A stretch of 22,633 nucleotides of DNA from Candidatus Roizmanbacteria bacterium (GTDB lineage: Bacteria; Patescibacteriota; Microgenomatia; UBA1406; GWC2-37-13): the NCBI GenBank assembly GCA_026395475.1, contig JAPLYQ010000066.1:1-22633 (forward strand), read 5' to 3'. The notes beneath the pieces were generated by a model. That model saw only the letters and a program-made list of their open reading frames with translations. It made no database searches and had not been told where the DNA came from. The translations under genes were made by a program, and so were the position numbers. Below, in pieces: positions 1 through 6,740 of the stretch (position 1 is its first letter; each line of letters begins with the position of its first letter).

Positions 1-78
1 TTGTATCAAAATATTTTTGTGTGTAAATCGATATTTCAGCTTTCAAATAATATTTGAGCCAGACTGTTATACAGTATA

Positions 79-924
79 ATGAAAAAAATGAAAAACGTCA
101 TTATTACTGCAGCTAATGCTAATATTGGCGATTTTCTTACTCGCAATTGGCTTCGGTCGCTCAAAGATACAAATAAACTTCATAACTGCGATATTGTAGT
201 TGTTGACTATGGACTTAAAAATACTCACATAAATCAACTTAAAGAAGAAGGGGTAATCGTAATCACTGGCACGAAAAAATATCACATTGTGAATAAACGC
301 TTTTTTGATGCAGGTAAGTATCTTAAAAATAATTCTTACGATCAAGTGCTTTTTATTGACTCAGGTGATGTAATTTTTCAAGGGGACATTTATTCAATGT
401 TTACAACAGATATAAATAATTTTCGAGTTGTTCCTCTGGGAAAGCGCATTCTCTTTTATCAATGGCTTATTTTTAATCAATTTGAAGATGAGGTTAAGCG
501 AAAAATATGGAAACTCCTGAAAAATAAACCAATTATAAATGCGGGTGTGATTTTTGCTCCGGCACAAAAATTTATAGAGTTATGTGACGAAATGGAAAAA
601 CTTATCCGAAATAAAGAAGAATTTGGTCCTGATCAAATTATAGTCAATTATCACTTATATAAAGATTCGGTGAAGTTTATCGATTCTAAATACAACTTCA
701 TGATGAGCACTGTTTATTTAGGTTTTAATTTGAGAAAGGGTACTTTTTATAAATTAAACGGAGAGAAGATTATTATTGTTCATAATGCTGGACAAATGGA
801 CATTTTCCGTCCTATTTATAACTTTGGATATGGAGAGGGGAAAAACCAGATAAAACACGTCATGTATTTTCTCAAACGTACGATGTATTTACTACTTGAG
901 GTGTATAAAAAATACTTTAAATAA
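79..924 (+). CDS. GT-A fold glycosyltransferase (GT8/glycogenin-like)
   Basis: A 281-aa soluble protein that probably transfers a sugar from a nucleotide-sugar donor onto a cell-surface glycan or lipid. The visible signature is an acidic D-S-G-D motif at residues 94-97 after a hydrophobic strand (LFI), the place of the metal-binding DxD in GT-A enzymes. It is followed by an INAGVIF segment near residue 153, a GPDQ motif, and a late VHNAGQ segment, which matches the layout of GT8-like and related nucleotide-diphospho-sugar transferases. There is no signal peptide or clear membrane segment, but the basic, hydrophobic C-terminus could touch the membrane. Two in-frame ATGs exist, at 79 and 88. 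A perfect TATAAT at 75-80 would start transcription at about 87-88, which favours 88; TATACA at 68-73 would favour 79. It ends one base before the convergent YjjX-like gene. The exact acceptor and donor cannot be told from sequence. Confidence 0.75.
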   Translation: MKKMKNVIITAANANIGDFLTRNWLRSLKDTNKLHNCDIVVVDYGLKNTHINQLKEEGVIVITGTKKYHIVNKRFFDAGKYLKNNSYDQVLFIDSGDVIFQGDIYSMFTTDINNFRVVPLGKRILFYQWLIFNQFEDEVKRKIWKLLKNKPIINAGVIFAPAQKFIELCDEMEKLIRNKEEFGPDQIIVNYHLYKDSVKFIDSKYNFMMSTVYLGFNLRKGTFYKLNGEKIIIVHNAGQMDIFRPIYNFGYGEGKNQIKHVMYFLKRTMYLLLEVYKKYFK

Positions 925-925
925 T

Positions 926-1462
926 TTAAACTTTTTTTGCTTCGTACACCTTTTCATGAAGAAAGCGTGCAAGTGCAAAAGCAACTCCATGTCTTACTCC
1001 TTCTGATCGAGTGACCACTCCTTTTGTCAGTATTCCAAACATCCCAATACCTTCTCCGATTTTCGTTGTTTTAAAATGTGCATCAATCGCTTCTTCAAGA
1101 TTTTTTCCTTTATGGATAGAATCCATAATAATTTCCGGGAGTACCAATCCGCCAGAGGCCCCAACGCCAATATGACCTTTTTTATTAATAATAACAACGA
1201 TGGAATGTTCAAACCAACCAAAACTATGTTTATGGAGTCCTCCTTCAATGCCAACTCCATATTCTGCTCCGCTTACCTTTTTGAGGGCATTTTTAGCACG
1301 AGTAAGTGCCCCCTTATACATTGCGTCAATATCCATTGGTTGTTCTGCTACGCCTGATGGGACCGTAATACCCTTGATAATTGTGTCAGGGAAATGTTTT
1401 AAAAAAACCTCTCGAACGGGGTTGATTTTGGTAGGATTCATGGAGCCAACTGCTACAATCAT
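926..1462 (-). CDS. yjjX: Inosine/xanthosine triphosphatase (YjjX / DUF84 family)
   Basis: A 178-aa house-cleaning enzyme expected to hydrolyse non-canonical purine nucleotides (ITP, XTP) so that they do not enter DNA or RNA. The family signature is seen in order: GSxNPTK at residues 6-12 (nucleotide contact), a GVAEQPM segment near 37-43, GALTRAKNAL at 51-60, and the glycine-rich GVGIEGGL at 69-76 with the acidic residue E73. Length agrees with E. coli YjjX (about 170 aa). It is read leftward. A TGATAAAAT extended -10 (minus strand, +coordinates 1472-1480) lies 9 bases upstream of the ATG with no Shine-Dalgarno, so the mRNA may be nearly leaderless. It is divergent from the zinc-ribbon gene at 1511. 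Some DUF84 members have been discussed with other phosphatase roles, so the substrate is known only at family level. Confidence 0.85.
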   Translation of the reverse strand: MIVAVGSMNPTKINPVREVFLKHFPDTIIKGITVPSGVAEQPMDIDAMYKGALTRAKNALKKVSGAEYGVGIEGGLHKHSFGWFEHSIVVIINKKGHIGVGASGGLVLPEIIMDSIHKGKNLEEAIDAHFKTTKIGEGIGMFGILTKGVVTRSEGVRHGVAFALARFLHEKVYEAKKV

Positions 1463-1468
1463 ATGCTT

Positions 1469-1496
1469 TGAATTTTATCAACATTTCTGGTATAAT
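1469..1496 (+). promoter_or_regulatory. Sigma70-like promoter for the zinc-ribbon gene
   Basis: TTGAAT at 1469-1474, a 16-base spacer, and a perfect TATAAT at 1491-1496. The predicted start near 1503 leaves a leader of only about 8 bases before the ATG at 1511. Confidence 0.5.
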
Positions 1497-1510
1497 TAAA
1501 GTCACAAAAT

Positions 1511-1771
1511 ATGAAAAAAACATTTGGCAATCCCTGCTCTCGATGTGGCACAGAAAGAATTGTGGTTAGAACGTGGAAAGAGAAAGTTGACAGCTCCATT
1601 ATTATTAACACGGAGACTGCATGTCCTAATAAGGAATGTCAGGCAGAGGTTGATAAAATAAACAAAAAACAACAGGAAAGAAGTGCTGCTTTAAAAAGAG
1701 AAAGTGAAAAGCGTTTACAAAGCAGAAAAGACAACTCCAAAAAAAACAAAGAAAGTAAGAAGAAAAAGTAA
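1511..1771 (+). CDS. Small zinc-ribbon protein with lysine-rich tail
   Basis: An 86-aa protein of unknown function. Four cysteines, C9, C12, C38 and C43, form a CX2C...CX4C set, a probable zinc ribbon within residues 1-45. The second half (about residues 48-86) is charged, rich in K, E, R and Q, and ends in a poly-lysine run, so it is probably a helix followed by a disordered nucleic-acid-binding tail. There is no signal peptide, so it should be cytoplasmic. The pattern suggests RNA, DNA or ribosome contact, but that is inference from composition. It stands alone, with YjjX divergent on the left and a dioxygenase downstream that has its own start region. Confidence 0.7.
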   Translation: MKKTFGNPCSRCGTERIVVRTWKEKVDSSIIINTETACPNKECQAEVDKINKKQQERSAALKRESEKRLQSRKDNSKKNKESKKKK

Positions 1772-1831
1772 CTTCGATTTTTCCCTATAAGAGAGTATTC
1801 TTGAAATATTGATAGTTTATTATTTTTGTAT

Positions 1832-2602
1832 ATGAATTGTCATATTCGAATGCCCCTTCTTTTTGTTGGTCATGGAAATCCAATGAATGTACTTGACGAC
1901 AATAAATATTCACATATGTGGGAAACAATAGGACAACAGCTATCTCCCCCAAAAGCAATTATATGTATGAGTGCACACTGGCTTACTGATGGAAGTTATA
2001 TTACCTCTTCTATACATCCTGAAATGATTTATGATTTTTATGGATTTCCACAAGAACTATATGACGTGCAATATCCTGCGCCAGGAGATGATAAATTGGC
2101 AAATAAAATTTCCCACTCTCATTCTTTTATAAAACCTGATGCTATGCGAGGATATGATCATGGAGCTTGGTCGGTATTAAAACGTATGTTTCCAAAAGCA
2201 GAAGCACCTGTTTTGCAGTTGAGCATTGATTACTCGCATTCACCTTTAGCACAATATTCACTTTTACAACAATTAAAAGTGTTACGTAACGAGGGTATCT
2301 TATTCATCGGAAGCGGTAATATAGTCCATAATTTAGCGCTTGTTTCTATGGACCAGAAACCCTATGACTGGGCGATTGAGTTTGAAGCATTTTGCAAGAA
2401 ATCAATACAAAACAAAAATATCAACACACTTTTAGACTATAAAAAAATTGGGACCATTGCACATCTTTCTATTCCTACAGATGATCATTTTCGGCCACTT
2501 TTAAACACTCTTGCACTATCATACGAAGATGAGGAACCGATCTTTTTTAATGAGGGGATAGATATGGGGAGTGTGAGTATGCTCTCAGTTATGCATAAGT
2601 AA
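1832..2602 (+). CDS. ygiD: 4,5-DOPA-extradiol-dioxygenase-like protein (LigB family)
   Basis: A 256-aa protein of the LigB/YgiD family of ring-cleaving, metal-dependent dioxygenases. The N-terminus MPLLFVGHGNPMNVL closely follows E. coli YgiD. Metal-site histidines are visible as H14 (VGHGNPM), H49 (MSAHW) and H166 (GNIVHNL). Further conserved histidines are H110 (DHGAW) and H219 (DDHFRPL). Length is typical for the family (about 260). The frame also opens with a TTG at 1826, but ATG 1832 is preferred because a TATTAT hexamer at 1818-1823 ends 8 bases upstream and there is no Shine-Dalgarno; ATG 1850 is also possible. An aromatic dioxygenase stands out beside genes with little visible aromatic metabolism. 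The true substrate is unknown, and an oxygen-dependent role would fit poorly with a strictly fermentative host. Confidence 0.88.
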   Translation: MNCHIRMPLLFVGHGNPMNVLDDNKYSHMWETIGQQLSPPKAIICMSAHWLTDGSYITSSIHPEMIYDFYGFPQELYDVQYPAPGDDKLANKISHSHSFIKPDAMRGYDHGAWSVLKRMFPKAEAPVLQLSIDYSHSPLAQYSLLQQLKVLRNEGILFIGSGNIVHNLALVSMDQKPYDWAIEFEAFCKKSIQNKNINTLLDYKKIGTIAHLSIPTDDHFRPLLNTLALSYEDEEPIFFNEGIDMGSVSMLSVMHK

Positions 2603-2613
2603 CGAAAATAGAA

Positions 2614-3234
2614 TTAATCGTAATTCGTTCCAGGATGAAACGTAGTTTCGAAAAAAGAATTACTTCTATATTTATTCGATGGAAATAAGAGTGATGAAAT
2701 TGAGTATAGAAACATAAAAGCAATATATTTTATTGGGAAATTTCTTAGTCTATTTTGAATAGTATTCAGTTGTCTAATATGCGGTATTTTATTTTTATTC
2801 GCAAACTCTTCTATTAGTGTGTAAATAAAATGAAATATATGAATGTTTTGATGGGAATTAATATGATTACACTGAATCCCTGATTTTTTAACAACATCAT
2901 ATTGTTTTTGTAATTCTTTCAAGATATCTTCTTTTTTTATTTTTCTCAAAAAAAGTTTCATCATAAAAATAGGAAGCGAATAAAAATAACCTTTATTATC
3001 TACAAGGCTTAAGACTTCATTTTTATTACAAAGTGGTTTTCCCTCGATAAGATTAAAATGTAATCCAAGTTGATATTGTCTTTTTTTATCCTTTTTACAT
3101 AGCATAAGTGCTTCATTAGTTGACGAGGAATTTGCAAGGATAGATACAAAATCAACCTTTTTATTTTGTGTCCATTTATAGATTTCATGATTTGCTTTTT
3201 TGTTGAGACCAAAATCATCAAGCGTGATATTCAT
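2614..3234 (-). CDS. ChbG/HpnK (YdjC-like) carbohydrate deacetylase, short
   Basis: A 206-aa member of the YdjC family, metal-dependent deacetylases that remove acetyl groups from N-acetyl sugars. Family motifs are all present: TLDDFGL at 4-10 (D6, D7), GLHFNL at 57-62 (H59), NHINSHQN at 123-130 (H124, H128), and FHPG at 199-202 (H200). The protein stops five residues after H200, whereas family members usually run on for some tens of residues, so the C-terminus looks trimmed although all motifs are intact. Its ATG overlaps the stop codon of the GT2 gene upstream (ATGA at 3234-3231), so the two should be translationally coupled. Glycosyltransferase plus ChbG/HpnK pairs are known in lipid-linked sugar modification, where a transferred amino sugar is then deacetylated. 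That pathway is inferred here. Confidence 0.8.
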   Translation of the reverse strand: MNITLDDFGLNKKANHEIYKWTQNKKVDFVSILANSSSTNEALMLCKKDKKRQYQLGLHFNLIEGKPLCNKNEVLSLVDNKGYFYSLPIFMMKLFLRKIKKEDILKELQKQYDVVKKSGIQCNHINSHQNIHIFHFIYTLIEEFANKNKIPHIRQLNTIQNRLRNFPIKYIAFMFLYSISSLLFPSNKYRSNSFFETTFHPGTNYD

Positions 3235-3929
3235 AGATATCTATATTTAAATATGATTCCTAGGTCGTGGAGCAAATTAAGAGTTCGTTTAAATGTAGAA
3301 TATCGAGTTGGACGTTTTTCTCGGACTGATACGGGTATTTCTGTATAAATAAGTTTCTTTCTACAAGCACGTAATATGAGTTGTGTATCGTATAACTCAT
3401 GGAGTGGATAACAACTTTTTGCAATAGGAAGAATTGCATCTCTTTTTAGTGCTTTAATGCCATGTGTATCTGACCCGGGAAAATTATAGAACGCCCGTAA
3501 TAAAACATTGAACCAATACGTTATTTGTCTTCTTAAAAATGGACGCAAATCCTTAGAGACAATGAGTGTTTTTGACCCAACTACAATATCACAAGTATAA
3601 AGAAGCTTTGTACTTTGTACAAGAAAAGGAACATCCCAGAAATCAACGTTAAAAAGAACTATATTTTCAAATTTGCTTAAAACGATTCCTTCATTTATTG
3701 CATGCCCATAACTCGCCTTAGAAAGATGAGAAATAGTGATAATTTCTGGGAACTTTTTTTTGAGTTCTCTGCAAATATTCCAACTCTCATCAATACTTCC
3801 ATTTTCAACAAGAATAACTTCAAAAGGTTTGTGGTAATGCTTCTTAAGATCTTTCAGCAGTAGACGGATAGAATGTATAAGGTGGTTCGCCTCATTATGG
3901 ACTGGAAATACTATTGATACATTTGGCAT
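3231..3929 (-). CDS. Family 2 glycosyltransferase (dolichol-P-mannose synthase-like)
   Basis: A 232-aa GT2 enzyme, single GT-A domain. Seen: VSIVFPVHNEA at 4-14, VILVENGSIDES near 38-49 (nucleotide-binding Asp), an N-V-D acidic motif around 94-96 at the place of DxD, a DTHGIKALKRD segment at 154-164, and a basic tail with REKRPTRY at 203-210. No C-terminal membrane helices are visible, so it is the short, soluble type that would glycosylate a lipid carrier at the membrane face. A GTG at 3932 precedes the ATG at 3929. The ATG is chosen because a TATACT -10 sits exactly 6 bases upstream of it. Its TGA overlaps the start of the ChbG-like deacetylase, forming a two-gene operon likely to add and deacetylate an amino sugar. 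Confidence 0.85.
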   Translation of the reverse strand: MPNVSIVFPVHNEANHLIHSIRLLLKDLKKHYHKPFEVILVENGSIDESWNICRELKKKFPEIITISHLSKASYGHAINEGIVLSKFENIVLFNVDFWDVPFLVQSTKLLYTCDIVVGSKTLIVSKDLRPFLRRQITYWFNVLLRAFYNFPGSDTHGIKALKRDAILPIAKSCYPLHELYDTQLILRACRKKLIYTEIPVSVREKRPTRYSTFKRTLNLLHDLGIIFKYRYL

Positions 3930-3935
3930 CACAAA

Positions 3936-3941
3936 AGTATA
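3936..3941 (-). promoter_or_regulatory. -10 element (TATACT) of the GT2/deacetylase operon
   Basis: On the minus strand TATACT occupies 3941-3936 and is followed by 6 bases before ATG 3929, which predicts a leaderless mRNA. No good -35 was found. Confidence 0.4.
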
Positions 3942-3981
3942 CCAAATATTCAGCTGATCTTAAGATATTTAATATATTCGC

Positions 3982-4287
3982 TTAATATCTTTTGCTTCTC
4001 CACATAAGAAGACCATTAGTCATACTGAATGCGTTTGTGTATCCAAGACCTGTTAGTATATTTGCTGCAGTTTCACTTCTTGAGCCACTTAGACAATAGA
4101 GATAAATAGTCTTCTCTTTGTCTGGAACGGCGTCCTCAATTTTTTCTCTAATCTCATCAACTGGGATGTTGATACTTCCCTGGATGGGTCCTCGCGCAAA
4201 TTCTCCTGGGGTTCGTACATCAATAAGCGCGATGGTCGGACTTCCAAGTGTGGAATGTACATCTTCTACTGAAACCTGTTTAGACAT
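3982..4287 (-). CDS. Single-domain rhodanese-like sulfurtransferase
   Basis: A 101-aa rhodanese domain. The fold signature LIDVRTPGEFARGPIQGSIN spans residues 21-40 (the VRxxxEfxxGhI motif). The active-site loop is C65-L-S-G-S-R70, the six-residue loop typical of sulfurtransferases rather than the longer loop of phosphatase-like relatives. A GLGY segment and a terminal W near residue 96 complete the domain. C65 would carry a persulfide and pass sulfur to an acceptor such as thiosulfate, cyanide or a thiol carrier. No signal peptide, so cytoplasmic. An AAGGAG lies 12 bases upstream of the ATG, which is too far for a strong ribosome site. It is divergent from the membrane-protein gene at 4362. 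The physiological partner cannot be told. Confidence 0.9.
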   Translation of the reverse strand: MSKQVSVEDVHSTLGSPTIALIDVRTPGEFARGPIQGSINIPVDEIREKIEDAVPDKEKTIYLYCLSGSRSETAANILTGLGYTNAFSMTNGLLMWRSKRY

Positions 4288-4347
4288 ATACCTATTTTAC
4301 TCCTTTATCATGTGCGATAGTATACGTAATTCTAGTCAAGAAATCAG

Positions 4348-4353
4348 TATAAT
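4348..4353 (+). promoter_or_regulatory. -10 element (TATAAT) of the 125-aa membrane protein
   Basis: Perfect TATAAT 8 bases before ATG 4362, predicting a leaderless or nearly leaderless transcript. No convincing -35. Confidence 0.45.
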
Positions 4354-4361
4354 GAGGACAC

Positions 4362-4739
4362 ATGACAGAACTGGAAAATAATGAGGCTTATAAAAAAAAG
4401 GTGGAGCTGGTCGAAGCACTAGCTCAACTTGATGCAAAAGAAAAATTAATGAAATCATCCAAAGGATATGGAAAAGCATATTTTTGGAGTGTCCTTCTTC
4501 CTCCCCTTGGTATTTATTATTTTGTGAGATATCTTTTTTTTGACGGGGGAGACGAAGAGCACGTAAGAGCAGGGGTTATTTCTCTTGTTTTAACTCTCGT
4601 TTCATTACTCGTATCAATATTATTGTTAGGAGGCATGTTCAGTCAAGCATCTTCATTACTTCCAAGTCAAGGTGGTAATGCAATTCAAGAAATGATAACT
4701 CCTGGAAACCAACAAAAGATACTCGATCTTTACCGGTAA
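4362..4739 (+). CDS. Small two-helix membrane protein, unknown function
   Basis: A 125-aa protein. Residues 1-35 are polar and helical (rich in E, K, A and L), suggesting a short cytoplasmic coiled segment. Two hydrophobic segments follow, about 40-60 (FWSVLLPPLGIYYFVRYLFF) and 70-92 (AGVISLVLTLVSLLVSILLLG). They are separated by an acidic loop with DGGDEEH. The tail (93-125) is polar and would face the same side as the N-terminus. No enzyme motif is visible and I do not recognise the family. It has its own -10 element and is divergent from the rhodanese. A membrane adaptor or small-channel-like role could be imagined, but nothing in the sequence shows it. Confidence 0.7.
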   Translation: MTELENNEAYKKKVELVEALAQLDAKEKLMKSSKGYGKAYFWSVLLPPLGIYYFVRYLFFDGGDEEHVRAGVISLVLTLVSLLVSILLLGGMFSQASSLLPSQGGNAIQEMITPGNQQKILDLYR

Positions 4740-4742
4740 TTT

Positions 4743-4768
4743 ACCCTTAAAACCCTTAAGCTTCCCTT
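4743..4768 (+). repeat. Short tandem ACCCTTAA repeat
   Basis: Two exact ACCCTTAA units at 4743-4750 and 4752-4759 (period 9), with a partial third, TCCCTT, at 4763-4768. They lie in the 95-base gap before the secreted-protein gene. They could be binding sites for a regulator or chance in AT-rich DNA. Confidence 0.35.
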
Positions 4769-4818
4769 CAGAAAACTATACTATCCTGTACTTCCTAACT
4801 TATTACAATTTGTTTGAA

Positions 4819-4828
4819 AAGGGGGTGA
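4819..4828 (+). promoter_or_regulatory. Strong Shine-Dalgarno site (AAGGGGGTGA)
   Basis: AAGGGGGTGA lies 6 bases before ATG 4835 and can pair well with the 3' end of 16S rRNA. It fixes the start of the secreted protein. It is the only strong ribosome-binding site I see in the window, which otherwise looks leaderless. Confidence 0.75.
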
Positions 4829-4834
4829 AAATAT

Positions 4835-5392
4835 ATGATAAACAAAAATAAAGTTATACCAGTGCTTGCAGTTACTTTGATTGTGGGATCATTGTTTATG
4901 GTTTCAAAGCCAGCCTATGCAGCGAGTAAAGGTATGGGAGGAGGAAATTTTTTCTCTGACTTAATAACCTTTATTTCTCAAAAATTTGGGATAGACAAAA
5001 CTCAAGTCCAGAATGCAGTGCAGGATTTTAAGAAACAAAAACAAGCGTCGATAACGCCTCGCCCAACAATGAGTCCTCAACAACAGCAAGATGCTGAGAA
5101 AAAAAGATTAGATCCATTGGTTACACAAGGAAAAATTTCCCAAGACCAAGAGAATGCAATTATTGCTGAACTTACAACATTAAGAGCAACATATAAGATT
5201 AATCAAAGTGAAACACCTGAACTAAGAAAAACCCAGATGACAAAGATGCAGGATGAATTAAAAAAATGGGCATCTGATAATAAGATTGACCCACAATATG
5301 TTCTGTCTTTTGGAAGAGGAAGAGGAATGGGAGAAGGGAAGATTGAGGGAGGGTTCAGAGGACGTGGACCAATGTCTACAACAACACCATAA
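4835..5392 (+). CDS. Secreted helical protein, DUF2680-like
   Basis: A 185-aa exported protein. A classical signal peptide spans residues 1-29 or 30: basic MINKNK, hydrophobic core VIPVLAVTLIVGSLFMV, and cleavage after A-Y-A. The mature part begins with a glycine-rich patch. Residues about 41-70 (FISQKFGIDKTQVQNAVQDF) and 85-155 are helical and rich in Q, K and E. They include LDPLVTQGKISQDQENAIIAEL, a pattern seen in secreted DUF2680-like proteins of Firmicutes and CPR bacteria, where a short helix pair repeats around a 'G-K-I-T/S' turn. The tail (160-185) is a glycine/arginine-rich low-complexity segment. Function is unknown; a cell-surface or extracellular role is inferred only from the signal peptide. 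A strong Shine-Dalgarno and a following terminator suggest high expression from a monocistronic mRNA. Confidence 0.75.
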   Translation: MINKNKVIPVLAVTLIVGSLFMVSKPAYAASKGMGGGNFFSDLITFISQKFGIDKTQVQNAVQDFKKQKQASITPRPTMSPQQQQDAEKKRLDPLVTQGKISQDQENAIIAELTTLRATYKINQSETPELRKTQMTKMQDELKKWASDNKIDPQYVLSFGRGRGMGEGKIEGGFRGRGPMSTTTP

Positions 5393-5411
5393 CCATTATA
5401 AATCATTCGAT

Positions 5412-5445
5412 TAAAAACGCTCCGTGGAACCGGGGCGTTTTTTTT
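5412..5445. terminator. Bidirectional intrinsic terminator
   Basis: The stem CGCTCCG/CGGGGCG (one G-T pair) with loop TGGAAC is flanked by A-rich and T-rich arms. It serves the secreted-protein gene from the left and the MFS gene from the right. The T run overlaps the MFS stop codon at 5444-5446. Confidence 0.85.
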
Positions 5446-6664
5446 AAACAGCTTTAATAGTTTTTAATCGAAGGAGAAGGATGAGTGAAAGACAAAAAAG
5501 AAAAAGACTACTCACATATGGAATATTTGTTCCCACTGAATAAATCATTCCACTATAGAGAGGTCCGATAATGCGCGCAAATGATTGCAAACTCTGATTG
5601 GCACCTTGTACACGACCTTGCATATGTTGTCCTGCATTATTAGCAATAAGTCCGCTGAGAGCAGGCTCCACAAGTCCGTCTCCTGTAATAAAAATAATAA
5701 TCCCAATATACATAAGTACTGCATGAGGAAATAGCTGGACAAAAGAAACTACTATTCCTCCAAATATGATAACAAGTAATCCAACTAGGAACGTCTTGTA
5801 TTCTCCCCATTTTGGAAGAAGGAGATGAGTAAGATACCCCTGTGCAAAAATATCAACGACTCCCACAACAAACAAAAGCATCCCAATTCCTGCTGGACCA
5901 AAATGAAGAATGTCTTTAAGAAACAATGCGTGAGTTGTCTGATAATTTATAAGGGGAAAGAAAAATAAAAATCCAATGAGAAAAATATAGCGAAGGATCG
6001 GCATTTTTGCGATTGCACCAAATGAAGCGAATGGATTTAAATGTGTCAAATCAAAATGAAGTGATCTACGATCTTTGGACAAACTTTCGGGAAGGACAAA
6101 ATATCCCCAAATCATATTAAGAGCTGTAATACCTGCACCAATATAAAACGGAAGAGATAAAGAAAAGGAACCGATAAAACCTCCAATAACTGGTCCAATC
6201 ATAAACCCAAATCCTCCAGCTGCTCCTAGTAATCCATATATTTTGCCTCGATCTTGTGGTTTGGTAATATCAGCGACATATGCGTAAACCGTACTAATAT
6301 TTCCACCCGTCAATCCATCAATAATTCTCCCGATAAATAACATTCCAAGTGACCCACCGATTCCAAGAAATATATATCCGATAATTGATCCAAACAAACT
6401 AAGAAGTAAAATAGGTCTTCTTCCGAGGTAATCAGAAAGCACTCCAAGTCCTGGGGCGGCAAGGAATTGACAAATTGCATACGTAGCCATCAGTAACCCC
6501 ATGTAAAATCCAACCATATTCGTTTGATGAAGAGGAATATACTTTTGTATCAAAAAGGGGATGACAGGAATTAAAATACTGAATCCAAGAAAATTCAGGA
6601 ACATCGTTATAAGAATAAAACTCAGTGAAAGATTTTGGGCAAAAAAGGCACGTATTTTTTTCAT
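5444..6664 (-). CDS. MFS drug/solute exporter (TetA-like, 12 TM)
   Basis: A 406-aa major facilitator protein with about 12 hydrophobic segments. The first helix carries GFSILIPVIPF (27-37). The loop after helix 2 carries the hallmark motif A, GVLSDYLGRRPIL, at 74-86. RGKIYGLLGAAGGFGFMIGPVIGG marks the antiporter motif C region in helix 5, typical of the drug:H+ antiporters (DHA1/TetA-like). It probably expels small hydrophobic compounds in exchange for protons; the substrate is not predictable. The ATG at 6664 is preceded by TATAAT (minus strand, 6681-6676) with an 11-base gap. It shares a symmetric promoter with the divergent pentapeptide-repeat gene, suggesting joint control. It ends in the terminator shared with the secreted protein. 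Confidence 0.88.
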   Translation of the reverse strand: MKKIRAFFAQNLSLSFILITMFLNFLGFSILIPVIPFLIQKYIPLHQTNMVGFYMGLLMATYAICQFLAAPGLGVLSDYLGRRPILLLSLFGSIIGYIFLGIGGSLGMLFIGRIIDGLTGGNISTVYAYVADITKPQDRGKIYGLLGAAGGFGFMIGPVIGGFIGSFSLSLPFYIGAGITALNMIWGYFVLPESLSKDRRSLHFDLTHLNPFASFGAIAKMPILRYIFLIGFLFFFPLINYQTTHALFLKDILHFGPAGIGMLLFVVGVVDIFAQGYLTHLLLPKWGEYKTFLVGLLVIIFGGIVVSFVQLFPHAVLMYIGIIIFITGDGLVEPALSGLIANNAGQHMQGRVQGANQSLQSFARIIGPLYSGMIYSVGTNIPYVSSLFLFCLSLILLLRLKTIKAV

Positions 6665-6675
6665 AGGGAAACATC

Positions 6676-6733
6676 ATTATACCAAATATTAATACCAAAC
6701 TGATATCAGTTTTTGCAATCATATTGATATAAT
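6676..6733. promoter_or_regulatory. Mirror-symmetric divergent promoter with 16-bp palindrome
   Basis: The perfect palindrome AAACTGATATCAGTTT occupies 6697-6712. A TATAAT lies on each side, at 6728-6733 for the pentapeptide gene and at 6681-6676 on the minus strand for the MFS gene. Each is exactly 17 bases from an ATCAGT hexamer inside the palindrome, the place of a -35 box. Both -10 boxes are 26 bases from the palindrome centre. A dimeric regulator bound here would block or activate both promoters together. Confidence 0.65.
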
Positions 6734-6740
6734 TAACATT

